From an uncultured Stomatobaculum sp. (GTDB taxonomy: Bacteria > Bacillota > Clostridia > Lachnospirales > Lachnospiraceae): a DNA stretch of 64,000 nucleotides. The DNA lies in NCBI RefSeq assembly GCF_937924975.1, contig NZ_CALEYG010000035.1, positions 1 to 64,000 of the forward strand, in the 5' to 3' direction. Every line of letters starts with the position of its first letter. Positions within the stretch are counted from its first letter, which is position 1. The notes beneath the pieces are model-generated. The model saw only the letters and a program-made list of their open reading frames with translations. It was not told where the DNA came from and did no database searches. Of the stretch, positions 7,256 to 16,225 are shown piece by piece. Made by a program: the position numbers and the translations under genes.

Positions 7256-8929
7256 ATGTATCATATCGAGAGATATCAACGGAACCCGGTCGTTCATTTC
7301 CCTGAGCGCGAGTGGCCGAACCGTGAAATCGAGAAGGCACCCATCTGGTGTTCGGTCGATTTACGGGACGGCAACCAGGCGCTCGTGGAGCCCATGGTCG
7401 TCGAGGAGAAGACTGAGATGTTCAATCTCCTACTAAAGCTGGGCTTCAAGGAAATCGAGATCGGCTTTCCGGCGGCCTCTCAGATTGAGTTTGACTTTCT
7501 CCGTCTGCTTGCGCTGCGGAAGATGATTCCGGCGGATGTGCATGTCCAGGTACTCACGCAGTGCCGCGAGCATCTGATCCGCAGAACCTTTGAGGCAATC
7601 GAGGGCATTCCGAATCCGATCGTGCACATCTACAATTCGACCAATACGCTGCAGCGAGACGTGGTTTTCCACGCGAGCCGCGAGGAGATCAAGCAGATTG
7701 CCGTGGACGGCGTCAAGACGGTCAAGGCCTGCATGAAAGAGTTCGGGCGCGACGACATCATCCTCGAGTACTCTCCGGAGAGCTTCATGGGGACCGAGCT
7801 CGACTTTGCGCTCGAGGTCTGTGAGGCGGTTCTCGATGAGTGGGGCATGGCGACGCCGGAAAAGAAGGTCATCATCAACCTCCCGCTGACGGTCGAGATG
7901 AACACGCCGAATGTGTACGCCGATCAGGTTGAGTGGATGGTGCGCCGTTTTAAGAATCGCGATTCGATTGTGGTCAGCATTCACCCGCACAACGACCGCG
8001 GCACCGGTGTCGCGGCGACCGAGCTCGCGCTGCTCGCGGGCGCGGACCGTGTCGAGGGCACGCTCTTCGGAAACGGCGAGCGCACCGGCAACGTGGACAT
8101 TCTGACCGTGGCTTACAACATGTATTCGCAGGGCATAGAGCCGCATCTCAATATCTCGAACGAGAAGGAGATTGCGGAGGTCTATGAGCGCTGCACGAAG
8201 ATGAGCATACCGCCGCGCCACCCGTACGCGGGCGAGCTCGTGTTCACGGCCTTCTCCGGCTCTCACCAGGATGCCATCAGCAAGGGTATGCAGGCGATGC
8301 GGGAGCGGAACAACCCCTACTGGCAGGTGCCCTATCTCCCGATCGACCCGAGCGATATCGGCAGAGTCTATCAGCCGGTGGTCCGCATCAACTCCCAGTC
8401 CGGCAAGGGCGGCGTTGCCTTCATCATGGATACCTTCTACGGGTTCCGGCTGCCGAAGGGCATGCACAAGGAGTTCGCGGATATCATCCAGGCGCTCTCC
8501 GAGAAGCAGGGTGAAATTGCGCCGGAGGAAATTTACGCCGAGTTCCAGCGCTCATACCTCGACCGCAAGGAGCCGCTGCACTTCAAGAAGTGCGTGATTT
8601 CGGACAACGGTCTCGAGGAGGGCGAGTTCTCGACCCGCGCTGTCTGCACCTACACCTTAAACGGCGAGGAGCGGCAGTTTGAGGGCGTCGGCAACGGCCC
8701 GATTGATGCGGTGCGCCACGGCCTCGCGGAGGCACTGGGCCTGCAGATTCGCATTCTCGACTACTCCGAGCACGCGCTGCGCCAGGGTTCCAACGCGCAG
8801 GCGGCCTCCTACATCCACATGCTGGATGAGAAGAGCGGACGCACGACCTACGGTGTCGGTATCTCGAGCAACATCACGAGAGCTTCGCTCCGCGGTATTT
8901 TCTCGGCGGTAAACCGTCTGTTCTACTAA
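7256..8929 (+). CDS. leuA: 2-isopropylmalate synthase LeuA (long form)
   Basis: First committed step of leucine synthesis: acetyl-CoA plus 2-ketoisovalerate. The 557-residue protein has the DRE-TIM catalytic start DLRDGNQ at 35-41, the metal-binding SIHPHNDRGTG (His 243, His 245), and a C-terminal regulatory domain ending near TRASLRGIFSAVN. Length and N-terminus fit the longer class found in actinobacteria, yeast and some Clostridia. GGAAGGAGAG precedes the ATG. No leuB, leuC or leuD is adjacent, so it is an isolated gene inside a glycan region. The 69-base gap upstream is too short for a T-box leader. Confidence 0.95.
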   Translation: MYHIERYQRNPVVHFPEREWPNREIEKAPIWCSVDLRDGNQALVEPMVVEEKTEMFNLLLKLGFKEIEIGFPAASQIEFDFLRLLALRKMIPADVHVQVLTQCREHLIRRTFEAIEGIPNPIVHIYNSTNTLQRDVVFHASREEIKQIAVDGVKTVKACMKEFGRDDIILEYSPESFMGTELDFALEVCEAVLDEWGMATPEKKVIINLPLTVEMNTPNVYADQVEWMVRRFKNRDSIVVSIHPHNDRGTGVAATELALLAGADRVEGTLFGNGERTGNVDILTVAYNMYSQGIEPHLNISNEKEIAEVYERCTKMSIPPRHPYAGELVFTAFSGSHQDAISKGMQAMRERNNPYWQVPYLPIDPSDIGRVYQPVVRINSQSGKGGVAFIMDTFYGFRLPKGMHKEFADIIQALSEKQGEIAPEEIYAEFQRSYLDRKEPLHFKKCVISDNGLEEGEFSTRAVCTYTLNGEERQFEGVGNGPIDAVRHGLAEALGLQIRILDYSEHALRQGSNAQAASYIHMLDEKSGRTTYGVGISSNITRASLRGIFSAVNRLFY

Positions 8930-8943
8930 AAAGCTGATTTCAT

Positions 8944-8969
8944 ACAGCCCGGCGCGTTCCGGGCTGTTT
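8944..8969 (+). terminator. Short terminator-like hairpin after leuA
   Basis: ACAGCCCGG (8944-8952) pairs perfectly with CCGGGCTGT (8959-8967) around a six-base loop. The T-tail is only three bases, so termination may be partial. Confidence 0.6.
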
Positions 8970-8987
8970 CCATAGGAGGGGATGCGG

Positions 8988-9986
8988 ATGAACGTGGTCT
9001 ATGTCACGAACGAGGCGTATGCGCAGCACTTTGCGGTCTCGTTCGCCTCGCTCTGCGACTGCAATCCGGACGAAGAGAAACTCACGGTCTATCTGCTGGA
9101 CACCGGCATACGGCCGGAGACAGCGAAGAAGTTACAGGCACTCGCAGCCGATTTCGGGCGGGAACTGATTCTTCTGCCCTGTGAGGATCTGGAAGAGCGT
9201 TTTCCGGAGCGGCCTGACACCGGGAGATTCAATCTGAGCACGCTGGGGCGCTTTTTCCTCGGGGAACTGTTGCCTTCCGAAGTGAAGCGCGTCCTCTATC
9301 TGGACTGCGACACCGTGGTGCAGCGGAGCCTGCACCGCATGTATACAGCGAATCTTCACGGCGCGCTGCTCGCGATGGCGGAGGAGCCGACCATCTACCA
9401 CGAGGTCAAGGCGTATCTCGGGATACGGCCGGAAGCGCCCTATTTCAATGCGGGCGTCATGCTTGTGGACCTCGCGCGCTGGAGAGCGGAGGACATCGGC
9501 AGACAGCTGCTCGACTATTACGGGACCATCGCGCCCTACTGCCTCTTTCAGGACCAGGACGCAATCAACGGGCTCCTTCGGGGGCGCATTGCAACCTTGC
9601 ACCCCGCCTATAATTTCATCACCAATTATTATTACTTTTCCTATGCGTCGCTCGAGGTCTTTTCGCCGGCCTACCGGAAAATCGGAGAGCGGCGTTTCGA
9701 GGCGGCAAAGCGGCACCCGGCGATTCTTCACTACGCGGGAGATGAGAGACCCTGGAGGCAGGGCGCCTATAACCCCTACGGGAGGGCCTATCTCTGGTAT
9801 CTCGCGCGGACACCCTGGAAGGATGCGGCGCCGGAGGGCGGCAAGCAGGCGTATCTTCTCTGCTACCACGGCATGAATCTCCTGACGCGACATTTCCCCT
9901 CGCTCCGCTTTGCCATCGGACGGCGCTATGTGAAAAAGAGTGCGGAGGAGAGAAGGCGGAAGATGCGGGAGGCGGGAAAGGTATGA
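8988..9986 (+). CDS. Glycosyltransferase family 8
   Basis: A retaining GT-A fold glycosyltransferase of 332 residues, probably acting at the inner membrane face on the wall polysaccharide. It starts MNVVYVTNEAYAQHFAVS, which is typical of GT8 (GspA/LgtC-like), and has the metal-binding DCD (Asp 106, Asp 108) in LYLDCDTVVQ. FNAGVMLVDLARWR and a late ILHYAGDERPW complete the family pattern. The ATG at 8988 is preferred over 8982 because the AGGAGGGG site directly abuts 8982. It is coupled to the next gene by an ATGA overlap. The sugar transferred is unknown. Confidence 0.88.
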   Translation: MNVVYVTNEAYAQHFAVSFASLCDCNPDEEKLTVYLLDTGIRPETAKKLQALAADFGRELILLPCEDLEERFPERPDTGRFNLSTLGRFFLGELLPSEVKRVLYLDCDTVVQRSLHRMYTANLHGALLAMAEEPTIYHEVKAYLGIRPEAPYFNAGVMLVDLARWRAEDIGRQLLDYYGTIAPYCLFQDQDAINGLLRGRIATLHPAYNFITNYYYFSYASLEVFSPAYRKIGERRFEAAKRHPAILHYAGDERPWRQGAYNPYGRAYLWYLARTPWKDAAPEGGKQAYLLCYHGMNLLTRHFPSLRFAIGRRYVKKSAEERRRKMREAGKV

Positions 9987-10882
9987 GAGAGCGCACAGCG
10001 GCCGTAGTGGTCAATTACAACGACAGCGAGACCACGCTCGCACAGATACGGCGCATCCGGGACTATGCAGAGCTGGACCGGATTATCGTGGTCGACAATG
10101 CCTCGACGGACCGGAGCCTCTCGGCGCTTCGGGCGGTTGCGGGCGGGAAGGTCACAGTGCTCGCGGCAAAGAGAAACGGCGGCTACGGCGCGGGCAATAA
10201 TCTCGGCATCCGCTATGCGGCGAAAAAGGGCATACAATATGCGCTGATTGCGAATCCGGACGCGGAATTCACGGCGTCCTGCCTCGCAGCGCTCGTCGCG
10301 GCGATGCGGGCAAATCCGGCAATCGCCGTGCTCGCGCCGGTGCAGGTGAATCCCTCCCACGGAAAAGCGGCAGAACTGCCGGGGAGCCGCGCGAATGTGC
10401 TTTCCGGTGCGGCGGCGTTTCCGCTCCGGTCCTGGCTCCCGGACCTCCTCGAGGCGGGGCCGGTCGCGCGGCGTCTGTTTACGCCGCTCCTGCATTATCC
10501 GAAACGTCACTACCGCGCAAAACTGGCGCCGGTCGACTGTGTGCCGGGTTCGCTGCTTCTCGTGGAGATAGAGCGCTTTCTCGCGGCGGGCGGCTACGAC
10601 GAGCGCGTGTTTCTCTACGAGGAAGAGTATATTTTGGGACAGCGGATGCGGCGGATCGGTGCGGAGACAGCGCTGCTCACGACGGAGCACTATCTCCACC
10701 GTCACGCGGCGAGCATAGGCAAGAGTTACCGGCGGGCACTCGACCGGCAGAGGCTCAGGGAGAGGGCAATGCGCTTCTACTTCCGGCACTACCTCGGCTG
10801 CGGGAGAGCAAAGCTCCTCTTCACGGAACTCTACTTTGCGCTGATACGGTTCGAAATCTTTTTGACGGGCGGGGGGAAATGA
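9983..10882 (+). CDS. Glycosyltransferase family 2 (rhamnosyltransferase-like)
   Basis: This 299-residue GT2 has VVVNYNDSETTLAQI at the N-terminus, VVDNASTD for nucleotide binding, GYGAGNNLG and NPDAEF (metal site). FLYEEEYILGQRM near residue 210 carries the catalytic base region. This pattern is seen in rhamnosyltransferases of the WbbL/RgpA type, which fits the rfb genes upstream. The rhamnose specificity is inference. It overlaps both neighbours by four bases (ATGA), so the locus is translated as a coupled unit. Confidence 0.85.
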   Translation: MRERTAAVVVNYNDSETTLAQIRRIRDYAELDRIIVVDNASTDRSLSALRAVAGGKVTVLAAKRNGGYGAGNNLGIRYAAKKGIQYALIANPDAEFTASCLAALVAAMRANPAIAVLAPVQVNPSHGKAAELPGSRANVLSGAAAFPLRSWLPDLLEAGPVARRLFTPLLHYPKRHYRAKLAPVDCVPGSLLLVEIERFLAAGGYDERVFLYEEEYILGQRMRRIGAETALLTTEHYLHRHAASIGKSYRRALDRQRLRERAMRFYFRHYLGCGRAKLLFTELYFALIRFEIFLTGGGK

Positions 10883-12168
10883 ACGGAATCGGCAGTTTTT
10901 TCATCGGGAGCGACCGAAATATCGCAAAGCGCAATGTGCTCTGGAACATGGCCGGTTCCTTTATCTATGCGCTGACCAGCATGCTGCTCGGCGCAGTGGT
11001 CACGCGGACACTCGGGGCGGCGGCCGGCGGCATCTTCTTCTTTGCCTTTTCGACCTTTGGGCAGCAGATTTTCATTGTCGCCTACTTCGGCATGCGCCCG
11101 GTGCAGGTGACGGATGCGGGAGAGCAGGCGACCTTCGGCGAGTACCGGGCGTTCCGGCTGCTAAGCTGCGCAGCGGCAGTGCTTTCGACACTCGGCTACG
11201 GGTTCCTGCTCAGCGCGCCCGGTGAGGCGCGGACCGTGCTCTTTCTGACGGCGGGCTATAAAATTCTGGACGGCTTTGCCGACTGCTACGACTCGGAATT
11301 TCAGCGGCAGGGGAGACTGTATCTCGCCGGAAAGAGCAATGCGTTCCGCACGCTCGGCAGTGTCGCGGTCTTCTTGGGGCTGCTCTTTGCAACACGCTCT
11401 CTGTCTGTCGCCTGCCTCGGCGCCCTCATCGGGCAGGCGGGCATGATTCTGCTCTGTTGCGTCGCGCCGCTTTCCTGCCTGCCGAACGTGAGAACGGAGC
11501 GCCGCAGAGGGTATATCCGGAATCTCTTCGAAAAGAGTCGCTGGCTGTTTCTCGGCGCGTTTCTGGATCTCTACATCTTTGCGGCAAGTAAGTATGCGGT
11601 GAACCGCTATCTCACGGCGGCGGACAACAGCTACTATACGACCATTTTCATTCCGACCTCCGTCATCAACCTCATGGCGAACTTTGTGATACGCCCGGTG
11701 CTGACGCTGCTCTCCGAGCAGCGGGAGCGGGGCGACAAGGCGGCGTTTCAGGCGACAGTCGCAAAAATCGGCGGTCTGATTTTCGTGCTGACCTTGCTAG
11801 GCGCAGGGCTCGCCTGGCTGCTCGGCATCCCGGTACTCTCGCTCTTAGTCGGCGCGGAGGCAGGAAAAGCGCTCAGGGGACTCAGGACGGAACTTTTACT
11901 TGTGATTCTCGGCGGCGGCTTTTATGCGCTCTTAAATCTGTTATACTATTGTCTGGTGATTCTCGAGCGGCAGGGACTGATTTTCCTCATCTATGTGCTC
12001 GGGACGGGACTCGCCTGGCTCAGCGCGGAGCAGGGGGTGCAGCGCTTCGGTATGCGCGGCGCGGCGCTCTCGTACTGCGGCATGATGCTCTTGCTCACGC
12101 TGCTCTTTGCGGTTTCAACCGCGCAGGCGCTTTTGCGGGACAGAAAATTCAGGGGGGAAGCTTATTAA
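10879..12168 (+). CDS. Wzx-type polysaccharide flippase / MOP-family membrane protein
   Basis: The 429-residue protein has about 12 hydrophobic segments spread over its length. It starts with NVLWNMAGSFIYALTSMLLG, the usual N-terminal helix of the oligosaccharide flippase family, which moves undecaprenyl-linked glycans outward. Helix-rich segments such as TTIFIPTSVINLMANFVIRP match the family. It could flip a lipid-linked monosaccharide used by the DUF2142 protein downstream, since a separate Wzm/Wzt exporter is also present. Overlaps: ATGA with the upstream GT2 and one base with the next GT2. Confidence 0.85.
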   Translation: MNGIGSFFIGSDRNIAKRNVLWNMAGSFIYALTSMLLGAVVTRTLGAAAGGIFFFAFSTFGQQIFIVAYFGMRPVQVTDAGEQATFGEYRAFRLLSCAAAVLSTLGYGFLLSAPGEARTVLFLTAGYKILDGFADCYDSEFQRQGRLYLAGKSNAFRTLGSVAVFLGLLFATRSLSVACLGALIGQAGMILLCCVAPLSCLPNVRTERRRGYIRNLFEKSRWLFLGAFLDLYIFAASKYAVNRYLTAADNSYYTTIFIPTSVINLMANFVIRPVLTLLSEQRERGDKAAFQATVAKIGGLIFVLTLLGAGLAWLLGIPVLSLLVGAEAGKALRGLRTELLLVILGGGFYALLNLLYYCLVILERQGLIFLIYVLGTGLAWLSAEQGVQRFGMRGAALSYCGMMLLLTLLFAVSTAQALLRDRKFRGEAY

Positions 12169-13115
12169 TGGGAGAGACAGAACTTGATGTGATCATTCCG
12201 GTTTATCGCCCGGACGAGCGCTTCTTTCGGCTGCTTGCACAGCTTGCTTGTCAGAGCATTCCGCCGCACAGGATTATTCTCATGAATACGGAGCGCGTTT
12301 ACTGGGATGCTGCCGGGGCAGAGGGGCGGCTTGAGACGCTTGGCATCTCGGAGCGCTGTGAGATTCATCATCTCTCCAAGGCAGAGTTTGATCACGGCGG
12401 GACACGGAATGCGGGGGTCTTATTTTCGGAGACGCCTTACTTTGTGATGATGACACAGGACGCCGTCCCCTGTGACGACAAGCTCCTCGAGCGCCTGCTG
12501 TTTCCGCTCGTGAACGGCAAGGCGGAAATGAGCTACGGCCGTCAGGTCGCGAGTCCGGACGCGGACATTCTCGAGAAATTCACGCGGCGCTATAACTACG
12601 GAGACCAGTCTTTCCTGAAGACCGAGGCGGACAAAGAGAAGCTCGGCATCAAGACCTATTTTGCCTCGAATGTCTGCGCGGCCTATGTCCGCGCGCGCTT
12701 TGACGCGCTCAGCGGCTTTCCGCCTCGCGCGATTTTTAACGAGGACATGATTTACGCGGCGCGGCTCTTACAGAGCGGCGGCACGCTCGCCTACTGCGCG
12801 GATGCGCGGGTCTATCACTCGCACTGCTATACCCCGGCGCAGCAGTTTCACCGGAACTTTGACCTCGCGGTCTCACAGGCGGAGCATCCCGAAATTTTTG
12901 CCAATCTGAAAAGCGAGGCGGAGGGCATACGCATGGTGCGGCGTACGGCGCGCTTTTTAAAGCGACAGGGCGAGGGAAAAGAGATTCCGCGTCTCTTTGC
13001 GCTGAGCGCGGCAAAGTATTTCGGCTATGCGCTCGGCAAGCACTACCGCCTGTTGCCGAAGTGGCTCAGAGCGCGCTGTACCATGAATCGCAGTTACTGG
13101 GAGAAGTGTGCATGA
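12168..13115 (+). CDS. Glycosyltransferase family 2
   Basis: The 315-residue protein begins LDVIIPVYRPDERFFRLL and continues with FDHGGTRNAGV, then MTQDAVPCDDKLLE (metal site region) and FNEDMIYAARLLQ (catalytic base region). FDHGGTRN is characteristic of the rhamnosyltransferase/RfbF-like GT2 group. The start at 12168 overlaps the flippase stop by one base, with AGGGGGGAAG upstream. It probably adds one sugar to the growing lipid-linked polymer at the cytoplasmic face. Rhamnose as donor sugar is inferred from the rfb genes. Confidence 0.85.
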   Translation: MGETELDVIIPVYRPDERFFRLLAQLACQSIPPHRIILMNTERVYWDAAGAEGRLETLGISERCEIHHLSKAEFDHGGTRNAGVLFSETPYFVMMTQDAVPCDDKLLERLLFPLVNGKAEMSYGRQVASPDADILEKFTRRYNYGDQSFLKTEADKEKLGIKTYFASNVCAAYVRARFDALSGFPPRAIFNEDMIYAARLLQSGGTLAYCADARVYHSHCYTPAQQFHRNFDLAVSQAEHPEIFANLKSEAEGIRMVRRTARFLKRQGEGKEIPRLFALSAAKYFGYALGKHYRLLPKWLRARCTMNRSYWEKCA

Positions 13116-13825
13116 AAGAAATCCTGGTCATTATTCCGGCCTACAACGAGGCGGGTAGCATAGAGCGCGTCGTGGAGGGCTGCCGGAAAAAGCTCCCGGC
13201 GGCGGACTATCTGGTGGTGAACGACGGTTCCTCCGACGACACCGCAAAGATACTTCGCGCGAACGGCTACCGCGCGCTCTATCTGCCGGTCAATTTAGGT
13301 CTCGCCGGGGCATTTCGCGCGGGGATGCGCTATGCCGACGAAAAGGGCTACCGCGCCGCGGTTCAGTTTGACGGCGACGGGCAGCACCGGGCGGAGTACA
13401 TCCCCGCGATGTACGAGGAAATCAAGGCGGGTGCCGAGATTGTGATTGCCTCCCGCTTTGTGACGGAGAAAAAGCCGCGCACGCTCCGTATGCTCGGGAG
13501 CCGCATGATTACGGCGGCCATACGCCTCGCCTCGGGGGTGCGCATCGAGGACCCGACTTCGGGCATGCGGATGTACAACCGCCGCATGATAGAGCTCTTC
13601 TCGCGGCAGATTAACTATCCGCCGGAGCCGGACACGCTCTCGTTTCTCGCGAAGAACGGTGTCCGCTTCCGGGAAATTCAGGCGGAGATGGATCTCCGGA
13701 CGGCGGGGACCAGTTACCTGACGCCCTGGATTTCCGTGCGCTACATGACGCGCATGCTGCTCTCGATTCTGCTGATTCAGAGCTTCCGGGCGGAACAACG
13801 GCGCGGCGGAGGGAAAGAGACATGA
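13112..13825 (+). CDS. DPM1-like GT2: polyprenyl-phosphate sugar synthase (GacI-like)
   Basis: The 237-residue protein starts ILVIIPAYNEAGSIERVV and has LVVNDGSSDDT, FDGDGQH (metal site) and DPTSGMRMYN, all typical of dolichol/undecaprenyl-phosphate glycosyltransferases. It lacks the two C-terminal membrane helices of GtrB, ending instead in an amphipathic or short hydrophobic stretch (MTRMLLSILLIQSF). The next two genes code a DUF2304 small membrane protein and a DUF2142 membrane protein. In streptococcal group A carbohydrate synthesis, GacI (GT2) works with GacJ (DUF2304) to make an undecaprenyl-phosphate sugar that GacL uses. By order and family this gene is the GacI counterpart. Confidence 0.88.
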   Translation: MKEILVIIPAYNEAGSIERVVEGCRKKLPAADYLVVNDGSSDDTAKILRANGYRALYLPVNLGLAGAFRAGMRYADEKGYRAAVQFDGDGQHRAEYIPAMYEEIKAGAEIVIASRFVTEKKPRTLRMLGSRMITAAIRLASGVRIEDPTSGMRMYNRRMIELFSRQINYPPEPDTLSFLAKNGVRFREIQAEMDLRTAGTSYLTPWISVRYMTRMLLSILLIQSFRAEQRRGGGKET

Positions 13826-14211
13826 GTGTCGGACTGAGACTGTTTTTACTGGCGGTATCGTTGCTCGCGGGCGCCGTGGTGCTGGTGCGGATTCGCAAGT
13901 CGAAAATGCAGATCGAAGACAGCGTTTTCTGGGTGCTCTGCGCGTTGCTCTTCATTCTGCTCGCGGCCTTTCCGCCCATTCTTTACAAATTGACGGAATT
14001 GTTTGGCGTGCAGTCACCGGCAAATCTTCTGTTTTTGCTGGTCATTGCCTTGCTCTTCATGAAAGTCTTTGCGCTGAGCCTGAAGGTCTCGCTGCTTGAG
14101 GAAAAGTTGAGTTCGCTCGCGCAGACCATGGCGCTTCGGGAGCGCTTTCGGGAAGAAGAGCAGCAGGAGAGTCTGAACCGACAGAACGGGGGGAATCATG
14201 AATCAGAATAA
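13822..14211 (+). CDS. DUF2304 small membrane protein (GacJ-like)
   Basis: The 129-residue protein has three hydrophobic segments (about 5-23, 36-58 and 66-88), followed by a charged, Glu/Gln-rich, probably coiled tail. The motif RKSKMQIEDSVFWVL between helices 1 and 2 is typical of DUF2304. In the group A carbohydrate pathway GacJ of this family binds the GT2 GacI and boosts its activity. Here it follows the GT2 by an ATGA overlap and overlaps the next gene by 14 bases, so co-translation with both is expected. Confidence 0.85.
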   Translation: MSVGLRLFLLAVSLLAGAVVLVRIRKSKMQIEDSVFWVLCALLFILLAAFPPILYKLTELFGVQSPANLLFLLVIALLFMKVFALSLKVSLLEEKLSSLAQTMALRERFREEEQQESLNRQNGGNHESE

Positions 14212-16213
14212 TGAGAAAACTGTGCGAACGCTGCCGTTTTTCCTTTGCGGCATTTTTCTGGTCGTCATCTGCGGCCTCTACGGCGCAATTTCCGCGCTGA
14301 ACGCGGCGGCACAGTTCAAAGACAATCTGCTCTTTGTCCTCTACGAGCTCCTGTTTCCGGCTTCCGTCATCACGGCGCTCTTTGCCGCGCTGCTCTGGAG
14401 CCGGAAGGGAGACCGCATGTACCGCGCCTATGCCTTTTCGGCGATGGTACTCGGGGTTATGTACCTCGCGGTGATGCCGGGGCTCTCGGCGCCCGATGAG
14501 CTGAGCCACTACAGCACAGCCTATCGCATTTCTTCGAACATGATGCTCGAGGATCCGCTGATTCGCCCGGCCGGACTCACGGCGGTTCGCGCCGTCGACT
14601 ATCCGCTCGAGGATATGAACGGCGTCAAGACGCCGCTGGTGCCGGATGACGAGGAGAGCGTGCCGGAAGTGCTCGGCAATCCGGTCAAGCAGACGACCTA
14701 TCGCGCCGTCAAGGACTGGGATCAGCGCTATGCCTTTTCGACAAAACCGGTCGCCTCGGCGATTCCGGATGTGCACACGACGCCGGTCTTCTACCTGCCG
14801 CAGGCCATCGGCTTTTCGCTGGCGCGCGCGCTCGGGCTCGGAACCATGGGACTTCTGTTCCTCGGCAAATTTTTCAACCTCTGCTGCTATGTCGCGCTGA
14901 CCGCGCTCGCGGTCAGAACGACGCCGCTCGGCAAGGGCTGGTTTGCGGCGGCGGGGCTTTTGCCGATGAGCGTGAGTCTCGCGGCCTCGCTCTCCTATGA
15001 CGCGGGTTTAATCGGAACCGTGTTTCTCTTCACGGCACTTATTTTTAAGCTCGCTTACGGCGCGGAGGAAATCCGCGCGCGGGAACTGTTTGCGCTCTGC
15101 GCGCTCGCGGCGCTCTTCGGACCCTGCAAGCTGGTTTATGCACCGCTCATCCTTCTGCTCTGGCTCGTGCCGGCGCGCGTATTCGGCGGCGGCGGCAAAA
15201 AGCTGCTCTGCTTCCTGATTCTTCTGCTCTCGCTGATCGCGGCGGTGCTCGCGGTCAATGCGGACGTACTGGAGGCCTATTTCTTCCCGGCGGTTGCGGA
15301 GCAGACGGGCAATGTGAGCGCCGATATGCGCCACGCGGGCTTTACGGCCGCGGAACTCTTCTCGCACCCCCTGTTTACGCTCCGCATGCTGTTGAATAGT
15401 TTATCGGCCTGCATTCTGACTTGGGGCGGCGAGATGATAGGGACGAAACTCGGCAATCTGGATCCGCTGCTCGGCGCATCCGGGTTGCAGACTCTGTTCT
15501 TTGCGCTCGGGCTCTTCTGCCTGACCGTTGCCGACAGTGCCGGGGAAACCGTGCGCATTCTGGTGCCCGGCACGCGGGCCGCAAGACGCGCGGCGCGCGA
15601 GCGAGAAGAGAGTGAGAGAGCGGCGGCAGGCGCGGAAACGCTGCTCGAGACAGGGACAAGCGCTGTCGAGACAGGCGCGGTCGCGGCAGAGACGGCACAG
15701 GCCGAGGACAGCGCGCAGGCGGAGATGGAGACGGCACTCGATGCAGTCTCGCAGCAGGCCGCTGCCGGGGAAGTGCTGACCGCACCGCTCGGCGAGCATG
15801 TCGCGGAGGCCGCGGAGACACTCCGGGAGGCCGAGGCGACTATGGCTGCGCAGGTAGCGGCAAGCGAGGCCGTGAGCGCTGCGGAAGAGGCGGACGAGAA
15901 CGCGCTGCCGCACTATATCGAAGTCGGCGTGCCCGGCCGCATTGCGCGGCTCTTTGCGTTCCTGGTCGGCACGCTTAGCTTCTTCGGGATTCTCGGGGCC
16001 ATGCTGCTCGCCTGGACCTCCCGCGACGCCGTCTGGATTGAGGGTGTACAGGGCAGATATTTCCTGCCCCTTCTGCCGGTCTTTTTATTCAGCCTGCAGA
16101 GCCGGGTGTTGCAGAGCAGACTGCCGTTTAAGCGCCTCGTGCCCTACGGCTTTGTAATATTAAATCTCTGCGTGGGAATCCGCATTTTTGCGCTTGCCGT
16201 GCTGAGAGTCTGA
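14198..16213 (+). CDS. DUF2142 polytopic membrane protein, probable GT-C glycosyltransferase, with Ala/Glu-rich insertion
   Basis: The 671-residue protein has many hydrophobic segments. SAPDELSHYSTAYR near 97-110 puts acidic residues in the first external loop, as in GT-C enzymes, and EGVQGRYFLPLLP near 615-627 is a DUF2142 hallmark. Such proteins are thought to take sugars from undecaprenyl-phosphate and add them to an exported polymer (GacL-like role). Residues about 458-572 form a hydrophilic, low-complexity stretch rich in Ala, Glu and Thr that sits between two membrane segments; family members do not usually have this. It is either a cytoplasmic or an external disordered loop. The function is inferred from family and gene order. 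Confidence 0.85.
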   Translation: MNQNNEKTVRTLPFFLCGIFLVVICGLYGAISALNAAAQFKDNLLFVLYELLFPASVITALFAALLWSRKGDRMYRAYAFSAMVLGVMYLAVMPGLSAPDELSHYSTAYRISSNMMLEDPLIRPAGLTAVRAVDYPLEDMNGVKTPLVPDDEESVPEVLGNPVKQTTYRAVKDWDQRYAFSTKPVASAIPDVHTTPVFYLPQAIGFSLARALGLGTMGLLFLGKFFNLCCYVALTALAVRTTPLGKGWFAAAGLLPMSVSLAASLSYDAGLIGTVFLFTALIFKLAYGAEEIRARELFALCALAALFGPCKLVYAPLILLLWLVPARVFGGGGKKLLCFLILLLSLIAAVLAVNADVLEAYFFPAVAEQTGNVSADMRHAGFTAAELFSHPLFTLRMLLNSLSACILTWGGEMIGTKLGNLDPLLGASGLQTLFFALGLFCLTVADSAGETVRILVPGTRAARRAAREREESERAAAGAETLLETGTSAVETGAVAAETAQAEDSAQAEMETALDAVSQQAAAGEVLTAPLGEHVAEAAETLREAEATMAAQVAASEAVSAAEEADENALPHYIEVGVPGRIARLFAFLVGTLSFFGILGAMLLAWTSRDAVWIEGVQGRYFLPLLPVFLFSLQSRVLQSRLPFKRLVPYGFVILNLCVGIRIFALAVLRV

Positions 16214-16225
16214 GGAGATTGTTGT

